Positions 60,083 through 64,000 of a DNA stretch of 64,000 nucleotides are shown piece by piece. Source of the DNA: Streptomyces sedi (lineage in GTDB: Bacteria; Actinomycetota; Actinomycetes; Streptomycetales; Streptomycetaceae); the NCBI RefSeq assembly GCF_006335015.1, contig NZ_VDGT01000006.1, forward strand, positions 186,001-250,000, written 5' to 3'. Within the stretch, counting starts at the first letter, position 1, and each line of letters starts with the position of its first letter. Below the pieces are notes generated by a model. That model saw only the letters and a program-made list of their open reading frames with translations, was not told the DNA's origin and ran no database searches. The position numbers and the translations under genes are program-made.

Positions 60083-61927
60083 TCAGCGCGCGGCGGGCGT
60101 CTCGCCGAGCTGGGTGGCCGGTTCCGGACGGTGCACGCCGGTCGGGCGGTAGCCGAGGGACTCGGCGACCCCCACCAGGTCGGCGAGGTACCAGAGAGTG
60201 GCCAGCCACATCTCGGTGCCCTGGAGCCCGGGCCGCTGGTCCCGGCCGACCGGCCCGCCGGGCGGCGGGAAGCGGAACGGGAAGCCCTCCCCGTCCACCC
60301 ACCGCTCCAGCAGCGGCCCGCACTGGCCCGTGGCCCAGGCGGCGACCTCGTCCGCCCGGTGGGCCGGCACCTGCCGGGCGGCCAGCCACAGCGGGTGCGC
60401 CACGTCCAGCACGTTGCAGGAGGTGGTGCGGCCGGGACCGAAGTGGCGCGGGTCGGCGGCGTGCCGCAGCACCGAGTCGACCAGCCGCTCCGGGTACGGC
60501 ACGGGCAGCCCGAACTGCGCGAACGAGCCACGCGACGCCCGGTAGTACCCGTTGACCGGCTGGAGCAGCCCGTCGGCGGCCCGCTCCTCGCTCCACAGCC
60601 CGGTGCCCGGCCGGCAGTGGGTCAGCAACCACCCGAAGTAGACGTCGAGTTGGCGGCGGGTGTGGTCGGGGCCCGCCGGGTCGAGGGTCAGGTTCCAGTG
60701 GAACGCCGTGCCCAGCGCGTCCACGCCGGCGCCGGCGCCCCAGCCGCGCTCCCGCCACGGCAGCGCGGCGAGAACCCCGACGAGCGCGTCGGCGTCGAGT
60801 GCGGCGACCGCGCCCACCGGGTGGGCGAAGCGCGAGCCCAGCAGCTGGAGCGCGTACCCCAGGCTCAGCACGTGGTAGTCGGCGTCCCCGTCGCTGCCGA
60901 AACCGGCGGGCGCGGGGCCCGGCCGGCCGTTCTCGTCCAACGGGGCGATCAGCCCGGTGACCGGGTCCTGCCCCTGGCGCAGCCGGCGCACATGCTCCTC
61001 GACCGTCAGCTGCCTCGGCGCGCTGCCGTGCAGCAGCGCGGTGATCTCGACGGCGTCCGCGTGCGCCCGCAGGGTGGGCGGCGCGTCGGGGGCGTCGAGG
61101 TAGCGGCCCGTGGCGGCGCCGTCCGGCGCGGTCGCGGTCGCCTCCCAGGAACGGGCCACCACCGCGTCGGCCTGCTCCCGCGCCCGGTCGGCGAACGCGG
61201 CCAGCCGCCCCGCCAGTTCCGCGCGCGGGTCCCGGCGCGCGGCCTTGGGCGCGCGCCGGTCGCGGATCACGCGCGCCGGGTTGCCGCCGACCACGGCCCA
61301 CTCCGGCACGTCGCGGGTGACCACGGCCCCGGCGCCGATCACGGCTCCGGAACCGACCGTGATGCCGTCCAGCAGCACGGCGTTCGAACCGATCCAGACA
61401 TCGTCGCCGATGGTGATCCCGCGCTCGGAGGTCGGCTGCCGGTGAACCGGCCGATCCGGCTCCATGCCGTGGTTGAACCCGAGAATCGAGGCGTGCGCAC
61501 CGATCCGCACCCCGTTGCCCAGGGTGACCGTGCCGCGCAGTACGGCGAACGGGTTGACCGAGCAGTGGTCACCCGCGGCGACCGTGCCGGTCAGATAGGC
61601 GTGGGCGGCGACATAGCAGTCGGAGCCGAGCCGCAGGCTGGTCGGCTGGACCATGGCCAGCTCGGAGAGGAAGCAGCGCTCGCCGAGCTCCCCCTCGATC
61701 CCCGCCAACACGGCCTTCTGCCGCGCCAGTTGTGCCGCGCGCGTGTCCTCGTCCGCGCGCCGCCAGAAGAGCCACGCGTTGTAGTCCAGCAGCCGGGGGT
61801 CGTCGTCGGGGCCGAGGCCCGTGGGCGGCTCGGCGGCGGCGGGCTCGTCGGCGATGGCGGGCTCGGCGGCGCGGGGGCCGGTGGCGTCGGGGTCGTCGGG
61901 CGCGGCGGCGGGTACGTGCGGTGACAT
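60083..61927 (-). CDS. hexapeptide-repeat acyltransferase fused to an all-helical domain
   Basis: 614 residues. A disordered Ala/Pro N-terminus (1-50) is followed by a left-handed beta-helix acetyltransferase domain (about 65-235; ITIGDDVWIGSNAVLLDGITVG, catalytic His in ILGFNHGMEPDRP), then 380 residues resembling an alpha/alpha toroid (FHWNLTLDPAGPDHTRRQLDVYFGWL; TSCNVLDVAHPLWLAARQVP). ATG 61927. The helical part has no catalytic signature I recognise. Divergent from a Wzy-like polymerase, so O-acetylation of an exopolysaccharide is a reasonable inference. Confidence 0.8.
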   Translation of the reverse strand: MSPHVPAAAPDDPDATGPRAAEPAIADEPAAAEPPTGLGPDDDPRLLDYNAWLFWRRADEDTRAAQLARQKAVLAGIEGELGERCFLSELAMVQPTSLRLGSDCYVAAHAYLTGTVAAGDHCSVNPFAVLRGTVTLGNGVRIGAHASILGFNHGMEPDRPVHRQPTSERGITIGDDVWIGSNAVLLDGITVGSGAVIGAGAVVTRDVPEWAVVGGNPARVIRDRRAPKAARRDPRAELAGRLAAFADRAREQADAVVARSWEATATAPDGAATGRYLDAPDAPPTLRAHADAVEITALLHGSAPRQLTVEEHVRRLRQGQDPVTGLIAPLDENGRPGPAPAGFGSDGDADYHVLSLGYALQLLGSRFAHPVGAVAALDADALVGVLAALPWRERGWGAGAGVDALGTAFHWNLTLDPAGPDHTRRQLDVYFGWLLTHCRPGTGLWSEERAADGLLQPVNGYYRASRGSFAQFGLPVPYPERLVDSVLRHAADPRHFGPGRTTSCNVLDVAHPLWLAARQVPAHRADEVAAWATGQCGPLLERWVDGEGFPFRFPPPGGPVGRDQRPGLQGTEMWLATLWYLADLVGVAESLGYRPTGVHRPEPATQLGETPAAR

Positions 61928-62068
61928 GGCGGCTACGACACCTCGTGTCTTGTTCGTGCAGGTGTGCGCATCGTCCCCCGGATGCCGACACCCCGTCCAC
62001 ACCCGCCCACAGGGCGGAACACGACCGGGGCGCGCGCCCGGCCCCCGTCCACCGCGCGGCCGGAACCG

Positions 62069-62097
62069 GTGAAAGGCCGCCGCGCCCGACCTAGACT
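62069..62097 (+). promoter_or_regulatory. candidate vegetative promoter for the polymerase gene
   Basis: -35-like GTGAAA (62069-62074), 17-bp spacer, -10-like TAGACT (62092-62097). It lies about 60 bp before the chosen GTG start, in the divergent region. Confidence 0.45.
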
Positions 62098-62158
62098 GAG
62101 CCCTCCCGTGGCGGCGGAACCGAAGCCTCCCGTGGCGGAGCGGCGGAGGGGAGACCGG

Positions 62159-63604
62159 GTGGCGATCGAGGTGCCGCGCCGAGCCGTGCTCTCCCGGCCG
62201 CTCTCGGTCCCGCTGATCGCCACGGTGGTGGGCGCGTTACCGCTCGCGGTCGCCGCCCAGCCGGGCCCGGGGATGCGGGACACCGCGTTCTGGCTCCAGT
62301 TGGTCGTCGCCGGCTACGCCGGGGTGCGGCTGTGCGCGATGGTGCTCTCCGGGCGGCGGCAGCTGGTGCAGGGCGCGTTCTGGCTCTTCGGCTATCTGGC
62401 GATGGGCATCGCGCCGCTGGCGCAGAGCGTGCTGGGCCGCGACCCGACCCCCGTGCTCGGCCCCCGCGAGGACACCCAACTGGCCATCGCGCTGGTGCTC
62501 TGCGGCATGATCGCGTTCGACGTGGGGGCGCTGCTCGCCCGGGTCCGCCCACTGGGGCGCGAACGCGGCAGGCCGGCCAGTGTGCACCGGGGACGGCTGG
62601 CGGCACTGGTCATCCTCGCCTATCTGGCCAGTGGTCTGCTGATCGTCCAACTCGGCGGCCCCGCCGTCTTCTTTACCAGTCGGCAGGAGATCAGTGCCAG
62701 CCTCGCCGAGGCGACCGGCGGCCCCTCCGACGCGTCCGACGGCGGCGGAGAGGCGGGCAACGCGCTGCTGCGGGGCTTCGGAACGGTGCCGGCGATGCTG
62801 GCGCTGCTCTTTCTCACCCGCTGGCTGGTCACCTCCCGCGACGCCCGCCGCCGACCGGCCGTGGTGCTGCCGTGGGCAGGGCTGCTACTGGTCAACACGA
62901 TCGTCAACAACCCGATCTCCAACCCGCGTTACTGGTTTCTCACCGTTCTCTTCGCGCTGCTGTTCACCGTCTTCCCGCGCAGCCCGGTGATGTACCGCGC
63001 GGCGCTGGCACTCGGTCTGGTCGTGGCTTTGCTGGTCTTCCCCTTCACCGACCGCTTCCGCTACGAGGAGGGGGAACAGCGCCCGCTGGAGACGGACTCC
63101 GTGTTGGAACCACTGGTGGTCAAGGACTACGACCAGCTGAACATGTTCGCCAACACCGTCACCTTCGCCGACGACGGCAACGGCCACTCCTACGGCGAGC
63201 AACTCGCCGGCGCCGTGCTCTTCTTCGTGCCGCGCGGCCTGTGGGCGGACAAGCCGGAGGACACCGGCTTCCTGGTCGGCGGCTGGATGGGCACCGACAG
63301 CGCCAACCTCTCCTCCCCGCTGTGGGCGGAACTCTGGCTGGACTTCGGTCCGTTGGGCATGAGCCTGGTCTTCGCGGGCGTCGGCTACGCGGCGGCGCGC
63401 ACCGACCGGCGCTATGTGCGGCGCACCGTGGACGACCCCTCGCCCGGCAACGTGCTGGCCGTCGCGGTGCCGGTCCTCGCCGGCTACAGCTTCATCCTGC
63501 TGCGCGGCTCACTCCTCCAGGCGTCCGGCCGCATCGGCATCGCCCTGCTCTGCCTGGCCCTGGTCACCACCTTCCGCCCACGCCCCCGCTCCGAACTCCG
63601 CTGA
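62159..63604 (+). CDS. O-antigen/exopolysaccharide polymerase (Wzy-like)
   Basis: 481-residue membrane protein with about 12 hydrophobic segments and a large extracytoplasmic loop carrying FFVPRGLWADKPEDTGFLVG, as in Wzy-type polymerases. NNPISNPRYWF is another family-like stretch. GTG 62159 has GGAGGGGAG upstream; ATG 61964 and GTG 62108 are in frame but less likely. Codon 27 is TTA (62237-62239), suggesting bldA-dependent, developmentally timed expression. Confidence 0.85.
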   Translation: MAIEVPRRAVLSRPLSVPLIATVVGALPLAVAAQPGPGMRDTAFWLQLVVAGYAGVRLCAMVLSGRRQLVQGAFWLFGYLAMGIAPLAQSVLGRDPTPVLGPREDTQLAIALVLCGMIAFDVGALLARVRPLGRERGRPASVHRGRLAALVILAYLASGLLIVQLGGPAVFFTSRQEISASLAEATGGPSDASDGGGEAGNALLRGFGTVPAMLALLFLTRWLVTSRDARRRPAVVLPWAGLLLVNTIVNNPISNPRYWFLTVLFALLFTVFPRSPVMYRAALALGLVVALLVFPFTDRFRYEEGEQRPLETDSVLEPLVVKDYDQLNMFANTVTFADDGNGHSYGEQLAGAVLFFVPRGLWADKPEDTGFLVGGWMGTDSANLSSPLWAELWLDFGPLGMSLVFAGVGYAAARTDRRYVRRTVDDPSPGNVLAVAVPVLAGYSFILLRGSLLQASGRIGIALLCLALVTTFRPRPRSELR

Positions 63605-63850
63605 ACCCGGCGGCCCGGGGCCGCGTCGGCCCGCGAGGAACGCCGCCAGCCACGCCGCGTGGTCGGCCGGGCCGTGCAGCGGCGTCGCCGGGGCCACCAG
63701 CAGGTCGGAGCCCAGGAGTTGGTCGAGCGCGTCCCACACCACCGCGTCGTCCAGCTCCGGCGCTTCGCCCTCCATCACCTCCCGCGCCCAGTCCGAAGCC
63801 GCGCCGGCCGTCGCCGGATCGGCCACCAGCAGCCGCAGCCGGCGCTCCAC
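63509..63850 (-). CDS. small hypothetical protein overlapping the polymerase 3' end
   Basis: 113 residues from GTG 63850 (an ATG at 63934 is in frame but lies inside the preceding gene). The core VERRLRLLVADPATAGAASD WAREVM ... VVWDALDQLLGSDLL resembles a family of short actinomycete proteins with WA and WDALD motifs. The C-terminal 30 residues are antisense to the polymerase end (96-bp overlap). Confidence 0.6.
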   Translation of the reverse strand: MERRLRLLVADPATAGAASDWAREVMEGEAPELDDAVVWDALDQLLGSDLLVAPATPLHGPADHAAWLAAFLAGRRGPGPPGSAEFGAGAWAEGGDQGQAEQGDADAAGRLEE

Positions 63851-63878
63851 CTCGCCGCGCAGCCCGCCCCCGTCCCCC

Positions 63879-64000
63879 TCAGCCGGCGCGCCGCGCACGC
63901 AGCACCTCAGCGACCCGGCGGTCTGCCCGGACATGCGCCGACGGCGCGGTGACGCCGGCCTCGACCTCCCAGAGCACGCTCTGCAACACCCGCGCCAGAG
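63879..64000 (-). CDS. C-terminal end of an unidentified gene (cut by window)
   Basis: The last 40 or so codons read ARVLQSVLWEVEAGVTAPSA then HVRADRRVAEVLRARRAG and stop at 63879. Codon use is coding-like and it lies 28 bp upstream of the next gene's start on the same strand. Too little is present for identification. Confidence 0.5.
   Translation of the reverse strand, partial: LARVLQSVLWEVEAGVTAPSAHVRADRRVAEVLRARRAG

Noticed and set aside
59385..61301. Minus-strand open frame of 638 codons spanning the HxlR gene and part of the acyltransferase
   Set aside because: Out of frame with both supported genes, crosses intergenic DNA and lacks any domain.
1..64000. CRISPR arrays, rRNA operons, insertion sequences, integrases
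   Set aside because: No regularly spaced repeats of CRISPR type, no rRNA segments, and no transposase or integrase motifs were seen in any frame.

Overview
The window is high-GC actinobacterial DNA, almost certainly from a Streptomyces or a close relative. The signs are the overall base composition, frequent GTG starts, stop/start overlaps of the TGA/ATGA type, a conservon signalling operon, PspAB-HtpX, an F420 enzyme, sortase-E style surface proteins and rare TTA (bldA-type) codons. The block glnE ... glnA2 ... nadE ... panB ... map resembles the core-chromosome order I remember for Streptomyces; that comparison is from memory and was not computed.

Layout. 1-5.9 kb: glnE (C-terminus cut by the window edge), a flavin oxidase and a GlnA2-type glutamine synthetase, all on the minus strand. 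6.5-12.0 kb: a complete conservon (sensor kinase, roadblock protein, DUF742 protein, small GTPase, CYP157-like P450 without ExxR), with a terpene cyclase converging on the P450. Two conservon genes carry TTA codons. 12.2-21.5 kb: housekeeping and stress genes: NAD synthetase, a secreted S1 protease with DasR-like and CebR-like upstream sites, PspAB/HtpX, a membrane phosphatase, PanB, an F420 reductase and methionine aminopeptidase. 21.6-25.6 kb: an iron-boxed heme oxygenase, then a sugar ABC importer lacking its own ATPase. 25.6-27.3 kb: a conserved unknown protein, a tRNA-like RNA whose halves are circularly permuted and which ends in a strong intrinsic terminator, and a macrodomain protein. 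27.4-32.8 kb: GH13 glucosidase, small membrane and VOC proteins, and a dehydratase divergent from its LysR regulator.

32.9-39.0 kb is a heme-acquisition locus. Two HtaA-domain surface proteins are divergent from hmuTUV across one iron-regulator box, and the heme oxygenase 12 kb away carries a related box. Together they would capture, import and open heme under iron limitation. 39.4-48.9 kb is an exopolysaccharide locus (initiating phosphotransferase, GDP-fucose synthesis, secreted multidomain protein, lipoprotein, two glycosyltransferases). A Wzy-like polymerase and a hexapeptide-acyltransferase fusion at 60.1-63.6 kb probably belong to the same process.

48.9-54.7 kb holds an arginyl-tRNA synthetase, a compact operon (acetyltransferase, TPR, MOSC, MFS) and a CGNR regulator with a palindromic operator. 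54.7-58.3 kb is an accessory block that looks less GC-rich (WhiJ/AbaA-like regulators, Nudix hydrolase, unknown protein). It abuts a DsbA-family gene broken after its CPW motif. 58.5-60.0 kb is a divergent NmrA/HxlR pair.

The most unusual element is the permuted tRNA-like RNA at about 26,560-26,753. It matches the architecture of bacterial Y RNAs of the YrlA type, yet no Ro60 gene is visible in the window.
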